This document shows positions 46,099 through 57,400 of a DNA stretch of 64,000 nt, piece by piece (positions within the stretch are counted from its first letter, which is position 1; each line of letters opens with the position of its first letter). Under the pieces are notes generated by a model. That model was not told the DNA's origin. It saw only the letters and a program-made list of their open reading frames with translations, and made no database searches. The position numbers and the translations under genes are program-made. The DNA is from Primulina eburnea (lineage: Eukaryota > Streptophyta > Magnoliopsida > Lamiales > Gesneriaceae): contig NW_027331301.1 in NCBI RefSeq assembly GCF_022965805.1, positions 100,074 through 164,073 on the forward strand. The letters are read 5' to 3'.

Positions 46099-46763
46099 AT
46101 GAACGTGGATCAACTGGCCTGTTAAATTATGAACATGGATCTTATGTATGCGGCAGTGGATACGTCCCTGTCAGCCCAGTACTGTGGTGTGTCTGATCAG
46201 GCGTCTATTATGTATGGGTCACTTGCTTTGAAACATGCCTCTACGCAAAATGATGAAGTTATGGATGTTTACGTATGCAGTATGTTTATGAAAGTTTAAG
46301 TTATGGCACGTCGAAGTATGTATGTACGTATGTTCAAGTTTTAATGCGCAAGTTCAAGTTTCAAATTATGTATGTCCTATTTTAAAGTTGTATGCGACCT
46401 TATTATGTAGTACTCGTTATTCCAGTTTATACGTGTTGAGTCTTTAGACTCACTAGACTTGATCGATGCAGGTGACTATGTTGAGGAGACAGGAGGTGAT
46501 GACCAAGGGGCAGGCTTGGGCTGAGCGGCAGGCTAAACCCGAGGACCGCAAATTTATGTTTATGCAAATTTTTAAAATACTCTGATGTTTTGATTTGAAC
46601 GTGAGACGTTTTGAGACAGTTTCTGTTAGCAAAATTTTATTGGTGATGGATGATTGTGAGATTTATTTTATGAATGTTGAGTGACGACCGTAGGAATGTT
46701 TCTATTAAGAAAATTTTTAATTTTTCCGCAAATTTCTAGTAGTGTAGAATACGGTTCGTTACA
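46099..46763 (+). mobile_element. D2 5' LTR remnant
   Basis: 665 bp corresponding to 31269-31934. It shares GAACATGGATC with the 5' LTR of D1, where both 3' LTRs have GAACAGGGATC. It lacks the GC-rich cluster and promoter region. One base is missing in TCTATTAAG near 46706. Confidence 0.92.
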
Positions 46764-46765
46764 GT

Positions 46766-46777
46766 TGGTATCAGAGC
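46766..46777 (+). promoter_or_regulatory. Primer binding site of D2
   Basis: TGGTATCAGAGC two bases after the LTR remnant. Confidence 0.95.
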
Positions 46778-46998
46778 GGTGTTCTTGTAAAGGGTTACGC
46801 CTACTGCCAGTCGCAAGAAGCTCTCGAAGTCACACCTCAAGTCTGTAAGTTTTAAAGTTTTGAGTTACGCTATGTACTATGCATTAGATCATGATTTCAG
46901 CATGTTTATGTTTTAAAGTTCAAATTTTGTGCATCTTATGATATTGGTATTATATTCATGCATGTTGGGTTTACGTGTTTGGTAATTGTTGGAACAGT

Positions 46999-48134
46999 AT
47001 GCCTCCTAGACGTATGGTTAACCAGGAAGATAGGACTGAGGACAGGGAGCACCGAGAGGAGGAAAGAGCCAATCCTCCACCTCCACCACCACCTCCAGAT
47101 ATGCAGGCGCAGATGCTTGCAGGCATGACGCAGTTCTTCGCGCAGTTTGCGAGGAACCAGACTGCTGTAGGCCCCGAGGAGAGGCCTAGACCTGAGGCGG
47201 TATATGAGAGGTTCCGGAGGATGAGTCCGAAGGAGTTTGCGGGTACCACTGACCCGATGATAGCTGAAGGGTGGATCAAGTCCATCGAAGTGATTTTCGA
47301 CTTTATGGAGCTGGCAGATGCTGATAGGGTATGTTGTGCCATTTTCTTATTAACTGGGGACGCCAGGCTATGGTGGGAGAGTGCGTCAGTGGCAGTCAAT
47401 TTACAGGTGCTGCCTTGGAATGGTTTTAAGGAGGTGTTCTACTCCAAGTACTTCACTGAGGAAGTACGAACCCGACTCACCAACGAGTTCATGACGCTGC
47501 GGCAAGGAGATAGTAGCGTGGCAGAGTTTGTGAGAAAGTTTGAGCGGGGGTGTCACTTCGTGCCCCTCATTGCGAATGATGCCCAAGCAAAGTTGAGGCC
47601 TTTTCTGAATGGTCTGCGGCCGATCCTACGCCGTGACGTCCGAGTAGCTGGTCCCACTTCTTATGCAGTCGCCGTATCTAGGGCCTTGGCGGCAGAGCAG
47701 GACCAACGAGATATTGAGGCTGACAGGCAGGGCAAGAGGCCCTATCAAGCACCACCGCAGCAGCAGAATCAACGACCCCAGTTTAAGAAGCAGTATCAGG
47801 GGCCACCTGGGAAGAACCGTATCAGGGACCACCTAAGGGCAAGGGTCCCATTCAGCCGCAAGGGGCGCCACAAAGACCAGTTGTTTTTCCCGTGTGTCCT
47901 AAATGCAATCGTCAGCACCCGGGACAGTGCTTGTATGGATCAGGCAGGTGCTTCAAGTGTGGAGCTACAGATCATATGCTGAAGGAGTGCCCGCAGTGGA
48001 AGCAGCCAACCCAGGGCAGGGTATTCGCCATGCATGCACAGGAGGCGGACCCAGACACTACTTTACTTACCGGTAAACTTTTCTACCTAAGTTCAGTACT
48101 ATTTGATTTGCATGTGGAATTTTACTCGGGATAA
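46999..48134 (+). pseudogene. gag: D2 gag, frameshifted
   Basis: Same start and Gag core as D1 (a few substitutions, such as LRPFLNG for LRHFLNG and GPTSYAV for GPISYAV). One A is missing near 47814-47816 (GGGAAGAACCG against GGGAAGAAACCG in D1), in the basic linker before the zinc knuckle. The upstream frame then ends at 47982, while the CCHC knuckle continues in another frame to the stop at 48134. The deletion is in a run of three A, so a residual sequencing error is possible. Confidence 0.88.
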
Positions 48135-48222
48135 GTAGGATGCTAGTATTGTTTGAGTATATTTGGGTTACTATCTTGTTAGTGTCTTGGGGTATAAGTT
48201 GTGTTGTGCTAACGCTTCTCAG
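48073..48222 (+). other. Predicted 150-nt intron between gag and protease of D2
   Basis: Same GTAAAC...CTAAC...TTCTCAG structure as in D1; one substitution (TTTTCATAAAG to TTTTTATAAAG) lies just after it, in exon 2. Confidence 0.68.
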
Positions 48223-51200
48223 GGAATATTTTTATAAAGAGATTAGCTACGACTGCACTGATAGATTCAGGAGCCACACACTCCTTCATATCAGAGACGT
48301 TTGCCAATCATTTAGACCTCAAGTCCATTGGCCTAGACGTGAATTTTTCGGTAGTAGTCCCATCAGGGGAAGAGCTGTTAGCTACCAGTGTGGTCAGAGA
48401 TATCGACCTAGAACTGCATGGCCACCTAGTGTATGCAGATTTAATCATATTGCCGATGCCAGAATTCGACATTATCTTGGGCATGGACTGGCTGACTAAG
48501 AATAGAGTTCTGATAGATTTTCAGAAGAGGTCAGTTTTAGTTAGACCGCCGGGCATGGAGCAATTTCTTTTTGAGCCAGCCAGATGGAGAAGCTTTCCTC
48601 GCATGATTTCATGCATGCAGGCGAGGAGTTTGATCTCCAAGGGATGTCAGGCCTTTTTGGCTAGTATTATTTCAGCGCCTGACGTGCCCACTCCATCTCT
48701 GTCAGAGGTACCTGTAGTCGAAGAATTTCCAGACGTCTTTCCTGATGACGTCACCGGCCTTCCACCAGAGAGAGAGGTGGAGTTTGCAATCGATCTCGTG
48801 CCAGGCACAGCGCCAATCTCTAAGGCGCCATACAGGTTAGCTCCAGCTGAGATGTTAGAGCTCAAGCAGCAGATTCAAGAGCTCCTCGACAAAGGCTTTA
48901 TCCGCCCCAGTTTCTCACCGTGGGGCGCACCAGTGCTCTTTGTGAAGAAGAAGGATGGGAGCATGAGGTTGTGCATCGATTACCGTGAACTAAACAAGGT
49001 AACGATCAAGAACAAATACCCGTTGCCTAGAATCGAAGACTTGTTCGATCAGTTGCAGGGAGCTACCGTGTTCTCTAAGATAGATCTTCGATCAGGGTAT
49101 CATCAGCTGAAAGTTAAGGATGCAGATGTTCATAAGACAGCTTTCAGGACCAGATACGGGCATTACGAGTTCTTAGTAATGCCGTTTGGATTGACCAACG
49201 CCCCAGCAATTTTCATGGATCTCATGAACCGAGTATTTCAGCCGTTCCTCGATCAATTTGTCATAGTATTCATTGACGACATTCTTATTTACTCGAAGAG
49301 CCATGAGGAGCACAACCAGCATTTGATGACAGTTTTGCAGACCTTGCAGAGTCGCAAGTTATTTGCGAAGTTCAGTAAGTGTGAATTTTGGCTGCAGAAA
49401 GTTGCATTTTTGGGACATATAGTATCCAGCAGTGGTATTGAGGTGGACCCATCGAAGGTAGCAGCCGTTAAGGAATGGGTTGAGCCAAAGAACGCATCAG
49501 AAATCCGCAGCTTTTTGGGTTTAGCGGGCTACTACCGTAAGTTTATTAAGGGATTTTCGTCCATAGCAGTGCCGCTCACCTCACTAACCAAGAAATATGC
49601 AAAGTTTGTGTGGAGCGAGGAATGCCAGAAGAGCTTCGACACCTTGAAGCAAGCTCTTATTTCAGCGCCAGTGCTAGCCATGCCGACAGGGCAAGGCGAG
49701 TTTGTACTTTATACCGATGCATCTAAGCTCGGATTAGGCGCAGTGTTGATGCAGCAAGGTCGGGTCATAGCTTATGCTTCCAGACAGTTAAAGGTGCATG
49801 AGAAGAACTACCCGACTCACGATTTGGAATTAGCCGCCGTTGTCTTTGCATTGAAAATTTGGAGACACTACCTATACGGCGAGAAATGCCAGATCTTCAC
49901 CGACCACAAGAGTCTCAAATATTTCTTCACGCAGAAAGAGTTGAATATGAGACAGAGACGGTGGCTAGAACTTGTGAAAGATTACGACTGCGAGATTAGC
50001 TACCATCCGGGAAAAGCTAATGTTGTCGCAGACGCCTTGAGCAGAAAAGTGGCAGTGGTAGCTCAGCTGACAGCTCAGAGACCACTACAGTCGGAGATTC
50101 AGAAGTTTGGTCTAGAGATTTATCGTGATGGCAAGGCTCCTAGGCTGTCTAATCTGACAGTCAAATCTGATTTGCTAGACAGAATCCGAGCAGGTCAGCC
50201 TTCAGATGAGCAGTTACAGAAATGGAGACTGAAAGACGAAGCCAAGGGCAGTGTGCTGTACACAGTTTCAGACGGCATTGTGAGATACAGAGGTAGAATG
50301 TGGGTGCCTAGTGTTGGTTCGATCAGACAGGATATTTTGACAGAGGCACACGCATCTCCGTATTCCATTCACCCAGGAGGCACCAAGATGTACAAAGACC
50401 TTCAGTTATTGTATTGGTGGCCAGGGATGAAGCGAGACATCCGTAGGTTCGTATCAAAATGTCTCACTTGTCAGCAAGTAAAAGCTGAACATCAGAGACC
50501 AGCAGGGTTGGTAAAGTCACTCCCCATCCCCGAGTGGAAGTGGGAGAACATTACTATGGATTTTGTAGTTGGGTTGCCGAGATCAGTCAGAGGATCGAAT
50601 TCCATTTGGGTTATAGTAGACCGACTCACTAAGTCAGCGCATTTTCTGCCAGTGAAGACGACTTTCTCCATGACGCAGTATGCGGATCTTTATATCCAGG
50701 AGATCGTCCGATTACATGGTTTCCCAGTCTCTATTGTGTCCGACAGGGACCCGAGGTTTACATCGTCCTTCTGGAAGAGCTTACATGCAGCCATGGGGAC
50801 GAAGTTGCTTTTCAGTACAGCTTTTCACCCGCAGACAGATGGCCAGTCTGAGCGAGTGATTCAGGTTTTAGAGGACTTGCTAAGAGCTTGCATGATTGAT
50901 TTTCAGGGAACTTGGGAGTCTAGACTACCTCTAGTGGAGTTCACATACAACAACAGCTTCCAAGCATCTATTGGTATGGCTCCCTATGAGGCGTTGTACG
51001 GGAGGAAGTGCAGATCACCAGTTCATTGGGATGAAGTTGGTGAGAGGACAGAACTTGGCCCAGAAATAGTTCAGCAGACTGCAGACGTGGTGGTCAAAAT
51101 TCGTGATAGAATGAAGACCGCCCAGAGCCGTCAGAAGAGCTATGCAGATAAAAGAAGGAGAGATCTCGAGTTTGCCGTAGGAGATCACGTTTTTATCAAG

Positions 51201-51602
51201 ATAGCACCTATGAAGGGTGTTATGAGATTTGGAAAGAGAGGCAAGTTGAGTCCGAGGTTCATTGGACCGTTTGAGATCTTGGACAGAGTTGGGACGCTAG
51301 CGTATCGTGTAGCCCTCCCGCCGAATCTGGCCGGGGTGCACAATGTGTTCCATGTCTCGATGCTAAGAAAATATTTGGCTAATCCTTCTCATGTTCTGAG
51401 TTATGAGCCGCTGCAGTTGACTCCAGACCTGTCTTACGAGGAGAAACCAGTCCAAATCCTAGACAGACAGGAGCGCAGACTTCGGAACAAGACGACTAAG
51501 TTGGTCAAAGTTCAATGGCTGAATCAATCGGTGGAAGAAGCCACTTGGGAGTCAGAGGCCGACATGAGACTTCGCTACCCGGAGTTGTTCGGTAAGACTT
51601 AA
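48223..51602 (+). CDS. pol: D2 pol, open throughout
   Basis: Open from the predicted acceptor to the stop at 51602, about 1126 codons. It has no obvious start codon of its own near the acceptor, so it is expected as the distal part of a spliced Gag-Pol. Counting from the in-frame GTG at 48339, the RT FIDD is at 311-314; residue 334 is Q where D1 has a stop. RNase H YTDAS is at 458-462, and the integrase zinc-binding region follows. Catalytic integrase residues are D741, D802 and E838 (DD35E spacing), and a C-terminal chromodomain follows. Protease DSGA lies 25 codons upstream of that GTG. One oddity is RFVSKCLTC where D1 has RFVSECLTC. It is cut off from normal expression by the lost promoter and the gag frameshift. 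Confidence 0.9.
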
Positions 51603-51622
51603 TTTCGAGGACGAAATTTTTT

Positions 51623-51637
51623 AAGTGGGGGAGGAAC
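51623..51637 (+). promoter_or_regulatory. Polypurine tract of D2
   Basis: AAGTGGGGGAGGAAC before the 3' LTR, as in D1. Confidence 0.9.
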
Positions 51638-54452
51638 TGTAGTGCCCAAATTTAATACACGTATAACCCATGCATTCATTTAATTATTAAATCATTTAAA
51701 TTAATTTTAAATGAGATTTGGCGATGCATGATTTATTTAAATGCATTATTTTAAATTATTTATGTTTATGTGATGCACGTTAAAATGTCTTTTTCGAGTT
51801 TCATGTTTCAGGCGATTATTCGAGGCGGGATTGAGGAAGAGACCGGTGACGATTATGACAATTTAAAACATGGTATTTTATTCTAAGTTGAGGATGGGAC
51901 ATTTTTTTTATATAAGTTATTAAGTTTTAATATTTTAAAGCATTATTATGTATTTAGTGATTTAAGAGTTTAAAATTTTAAAATTGGTGTGTGATCATGT
52001 TAATTGAAGAGTTTGAGTAAATTATTAGGTGTTAACCTTTAATTAGTAATTAAGTAAATTAAAGCCCCACTATTATACACACACGTTACAATTGGTCTTT
52101 TGCATATCAAAACACACGCACACACACTCAAACACACACACCTACACGTATAACACACACACACGTTTCTCTTTTCCCATTTTATCATTTTTAGAAAGAA
52201 AATTTTAGGGTTCTTGAGTAGTACAGCAGCCGTCCCATCCCCTTAAAACTCCAGCAAGATTTTTGTCGATTTTATTGCAAGAAAACGGTGCCACGTTCGT
52301 CCCGGATCATCCTTCGCTCCTTTCTCGCTTCGGTAACGCCGTTCGGTAACGTTCATCGTTAAAAAGGCACGTATAATCTGTTCTTGCTGTGTCGATCAAG
52401 TCATATACTTTATTGCGTTGTTTTTATGCGTAAAAGTTAAGTATGATGATAGTATTTTGAGCGGATCATGAATCGGATCAATTTCGAAGGAAAATTTTTA
52501 GATCTAAAACTCGTATTTACTGTTCATGTCAAAACTGCGATTTTTCTGTTCATATTTTGGGAAAACTTTCAACGGCAAAAACGTAGAACTCTTCGATACC
52601 TTCGATTTGATATATGATTCGAAATTTTTGGACGAAAAATGAGTGAGTTATGATATTTTCCGTGCGACTGCGCAAACTGAAATTTTCAGAAAATTTGTAT
52701 TGATACGTTTCTTGGAGTTTATTGTTGCAGGCTTCGTTGGGGATCGACGGGTGTTTGTTGCTGCGAATAAGTATATTGGTAAAGATGTTTGGAGTATTTT
52801 TGAGGCTTTGTTTCATGTCGTTAGGCACCACGTTGAATTAAGCGTCGTAGGAGGAGAAATTGATATCAAATCCGTTTTGTGTCGTTGGTTGTGAATTGTT
52901 ACGCTTGGGGTTGAATTTAATGTTCACTCAGGTTTGGCATATTGTTATGATGTTCTATGAATGTCTTGAGGAGTAGTTTTGTAGCCATTGAAGTTGATTA
53001 GGGAGAAGAATTTTAGTTGACAGATTTTCACGCAGGTTTCAGCGTTCAGTAGCTATACGGACCCAGGGACGGACCCTGACACGGGGTCCGTGTCCTTGCT
53101 TTCCCCTTGGTGCGTCTATACAGTAGGTACACGGACCTGGTTCCGGACCCTTACACGGGGTCCGTGCCCCGTCCCTTCCCGAGTACTCCTATCACAGTAT
53201 GTACACGGACCCTCACCCGGACCCTCACACGGGGTCCGTGTCTTCGAGTTTCAGTCGATGTCCTCTTCCAGAGCCTACACGGACCCCCATCCGAACCCAA
53301 GCACGGGGTCCGTGCCTCCTTCACTTTTTTCGACACGTACTTTACAGTAGGTAGACGGACCCGTACACGGACCCGGGATAGGGGTCCGTGTACACACTGT
53401 TTGGGAAAAATATATTTTGATACTTTTAAGTTTGAAGTTATGGCTTAGTGCAAGGATTATTAAGGTCATGTCATGGATAATTATAGAAGGTCCTAAGGTA
53501 TGATCGAGCTTGAGAGTAGGTATGATTTCTACGTCTAAGTTATGCATGTTAAGCCTTTGAATTCATGTTAGTACGTTGCAGCAACTACCCCGGTCGAAGT
53601 CCAACGAATCCCTCAACGCCAAGTAAGTATGTTGACGTGCAAAGAAAATATGTTTAAGTTTTTGAGGTATGCTAAATGTCTTGTGACCATATTATGTTAG
53701 GATTGGAAAGCGTTAAATTATGAACGGGGACCAATCCGCCCGTTAAATTATGAACGGGTTAGATCGTGGTTGTGAAGCGTTAAATTATGAACGTGGATCA
53801 ACTGGCCTGTTAAATTATGAACAGGGATCTTATGTATGCGGCAGTGGATACGTCCCTGTCAGCCCAGTACTGTGGTGTGTCTGATCAGGCGTCTATTATG
53901 TATGGGTCACTTGCTTTGAAACATGCCTCTACGCAAAATGATGAAGTTATGGATGTTTACGTATGCAGTATGTTTATGAAAGTTTAAGTTATGGCACGTC
54001 GAAGTATGTATGTACGTATGTTCAAGTTTTAATGCGCAAGTTCAAGTTTCAAATTATGTATGTCCTATTTTAAAGTTGTATGCGACCTTATTATGTAGTA
54101 CTCGTTATTCCAGTTTATACGTGTTGAGTCTTTAGACTCACTAGACTTGATCGATGCAGGTGACTATGTTGAGGAGACAGGAGGTGATGACCAAGGGGCA
54201 GGCTTGGGCTGAGCGGCAGGCTAAACCCGAGGACCGCAAATTTATGTTTATGCAAATTTTTAAAATACTCTGATGTTTTGATTTGAACGTGAGACGTTTT
54301 GAGACAGTTTCTGTTAGCAAAATTTTATTGGTGATGGATGATTGTGAGATTTATTTTATGAATGTTGAGTGACGACCGTAGGAATGTTTCTATTTAAGAA
54401 AATTTTTAATTTTTCCGCAAATTTCTAGTAGTGTAGAATACGGTTCGTTACA
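51638..54452 (+). mobile_element. D2 3' LTR
   Basis: 2815 bp. It shares with the D1 3' LTR the derived bases that separate it from the D1 5' LTR (AACTTTCAACG, CCGAACCC, CCGCCCG, GAACAGGG), plus private changes such as CTTTATTGCG near 52408. GC-rich cluster at 53057-53393. Confidence 0.95.
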
Positions 54453-57400
54453 ATAAAGTAATCCATAAATAGAATCCCTCCCCTTCTTAGTCCTAGGCAA
54501 CCCCAAAATAAAGTCCATAGAAATGTCAGTCCAAGTTCTTTTTAAGAATAGCACGCAAAAGTGTTCCCAAAGTTCTATTGACAACTTCAGTTTGTCCATC
54601 CGTTTGAGGATGACAAGTAGTAGATTACAACTTTATTGTGCAAAGTTTAGCCCATAAAGTAATCCATAAATAGAATCACTCCCCTTCTTAGTCCTAGGCA
54701 ACCCCAAAATAAAGTCCATAGAAATGTCACTCCAAGTTCTTTTAAGAATAGCACGCAAAAGTGTTCCCAAAGTTCTATTTACAACTTCAGTTTGTCCATC
54801 CGTTTGAGGATGACAAGTAGTAGATTACAACTTTATTGTGCAAAGTTTAGACCATAAAGTAATCCATAAATAGAATCCCTCCCCTTTTTAGTCTTAGGCA
54901 ACCCCAAAATAAAGTCCATAGAAATGTCAGTCCAAGTTCTTTTTAAGAATAGCACGCAAAAGTGTTCCCAAAGTTCTATTTACAACTTCAGTTTGTCCAT
55001 CCGTTTGAGGATGACAAGTAGTAGAAAACAACAATTTTGTGCCAAGTTTTTCGCATAAAGTATTCCAAAAATAGAATCCCTCCACTTCTTAGTCCTAGGC
55101 AACCCCGAAACAAAGTCCATAGAAATGTCAGTCCAAGTTCTTTTTAAGAATAGCACGCAAAAGTGTTCCCAAAGTTCTATTGACAACTTCAGTTTGTCCA
55201 TCCGTTTGAGGATGACAAGTAGTAGATTACAACTTTATTGTGCAAAGTTTAGACCATAAAGTAATCCATAAATAGAATCCCTCCCCTTCTTAGTCCTAGG
55301 CAACCCCAAAATAAAGTCCATAGAAATGTCAGTCCAAGTTCTTTTTAAGAATAGCACGCAAAAGTGTTCCCAAAGTTCTATTGACAACTTCAGTTTGTCC
55401 ATCCGTTTGAGGATGACAAGTAGTAGATTACAACTTTATTGTGCAAAGTTTAGCCCATAAAGTAATCCATAAATAGAATCCCTCCCCTTCTTAGTCCTAG
55501 GCAACCCCGAAATAAAGTCCATAAAAATGTCAGTCCAAGTTCTTTTTAAGAATAGCACGCAAAAGTGTTCCCAAAGTTCTATTGACAACTTCAGTTTGTC
55601 CATCCGTTTGAGGATGACAAGTAGTAGATTACAACTTTATTGTGCAAAGTTTAGACCATAAAGTAATCCATAAATAGAATCCCTCCCCTTTTTAGTCCTA
55701 GGCAACCCCAAAATTAAGTCCATAGAAATGTCAGTCCAAGTTCTTTTTAAGAATAGCACGCAAAAGTGTTCCCAAAGTTCTATTGACAACTTCAGTTTGT
55801 CCATCCGTTTGAGGATGACAAGTAGTAGATTACTACTTTATTGTGCAAAGTTTAGCCCATAAAGTAATCCATAAATAGAATCCCTCCACTTCTTAGTCCT
55901 AGGCAACCCCGAAACAAAGTCCATAGAAATGTCAGTCCAAGTTCTTTTTAAGAATAGCACGCAAAAGTGTTCCCAAAGTTCTATTGACAACTTCAGTTTG
56001 TCCATCCGTTTGAGGATGACAAGTAGTAGATTACAACTTTATTGTGCAAAGTTTAGACCATAAAGTAATCCATAAATAGAATCCCTCCCCTTCTTAGTCC
56101 TAGGCAACCCCAAAATAAAGTCCATAGAAATGTCAGTCCAAGTTCTTTTTAAAAATAGCACGCAAAAGTGTTCCCAAAGTTCTATTGACAACTTTAGTTT
56201 GTCCATCCGTTTGAGGAGGACAAGTAGTAGATTACAACTTTATTGTGCAAAGTTTAGACCATAAAGTAATCCATAAATAGAATCCCTCCCCTTCTTAGTC
56301 CTAGGCAACCCCAAAATAAAGTCCATAGAAATGTCAGTCCAAGTTCTTTTTAAGAATAGCACGCAAAAGTGTTCCCAAAGTTCTATTGACAACTTCAGTT
56401 TGTCCATCCGTTTGAGGAGGACAAGTAATAGATTACAACTTTATTGTGCAAAGTTTAGACCATAAAGTAATCCATAAATAGAATCCCTCCCCTTCTTAGT
56501 CCTAGGCAACCCCAAAATAAAGTCCATAGAAATGTCAGTCCAAGTTCTTTTAAGAATAGCACGCAAAAGTGTTCCCAAAGTTCTATTTACAACTTCAGTT
56601 TGTCCATCCGTTGGAGGATGACAAGTAGTAGATTACTACTTTATTGTGCAAAGTTTAGCCCATAAAGTAATCCATAAATAGAATCCCTCCCCTTCTTAGT
56701 CCTAGGCAACCCCAAAATAAAGTCCATAGAAATGTCAGTCTAAGTTCTTTTTAAGAATAGCACGCAAAAGTGTTCCCAAAGTTCTATTGACAACTTCAGT
56801 TTGTCCATCCGTTTGAGGATGACAAGTAGTAGATTACAACTTTATTGTGCAAAGTTTAGACCATAAAGTAATCCATAAATAGAATCCCTCCCCTTTTTAG
56901 TCCTAGGCAACCCCAAAATTAAGTCCATAGAAATGTCAGTCCAAGTTCTTTTTAAGAATAGCACGCAAAAGTGTTCCCAAAGTTCTATTGACAACTTCAG
57001 TTTGTCCATCCGTTTGAGGATGACAAGTAGTAGATTACTACTTTATTGTGCAAAGTTTAGCCCATAAAGTAATCCATAAATAGAATCCCTCCCCTTCTTA
57101 GTCCTAGGCAACCCCAAAATAAAGTCCATAGAAATGTCAGTCTAAGTTCTTTTTAAGAATAGCACGCAAAAGTGTTCCCAAAGTTCTATTGACAACTTCA
57201 GTTTGTCCATCCGTTTGAGGATGACAAGTAGTAGATTACAAATTTATTGTGCAAAGTTTAGCCCATAAAGTAATCCATAAATAGAATTCATCCCCTTCTT
57301 AGTCCTAGGCAACCCCAAAATAAAGTCCATAGAAATGTCAGTCCAAGTTCTTTTTAAGAATAGCACGCAAAAGTGTTCCCAAAATTCTATTGACAACTTC

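Larger units (their letters stand above)
46099..54452 (+). mobile_element. Element D2: 5'-truncated copy of D1
   Basis: Starts inside the 5' LTR at the equivalent of 31269 and runs through primer site, gag, pol and a complete 3' LTR. The 3' LTR is followed by ATAAAGTAATCC and the same satellite variants as after D1 (for example GAATCACTCC at 39846 and 54673). D2 is therefore a duplicate of D1 with its flank, not an independent insertion. Its pol is open, but gag has a one-base deletion and the 5' LTR lacks its promoter part. Confidence 0.93.
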
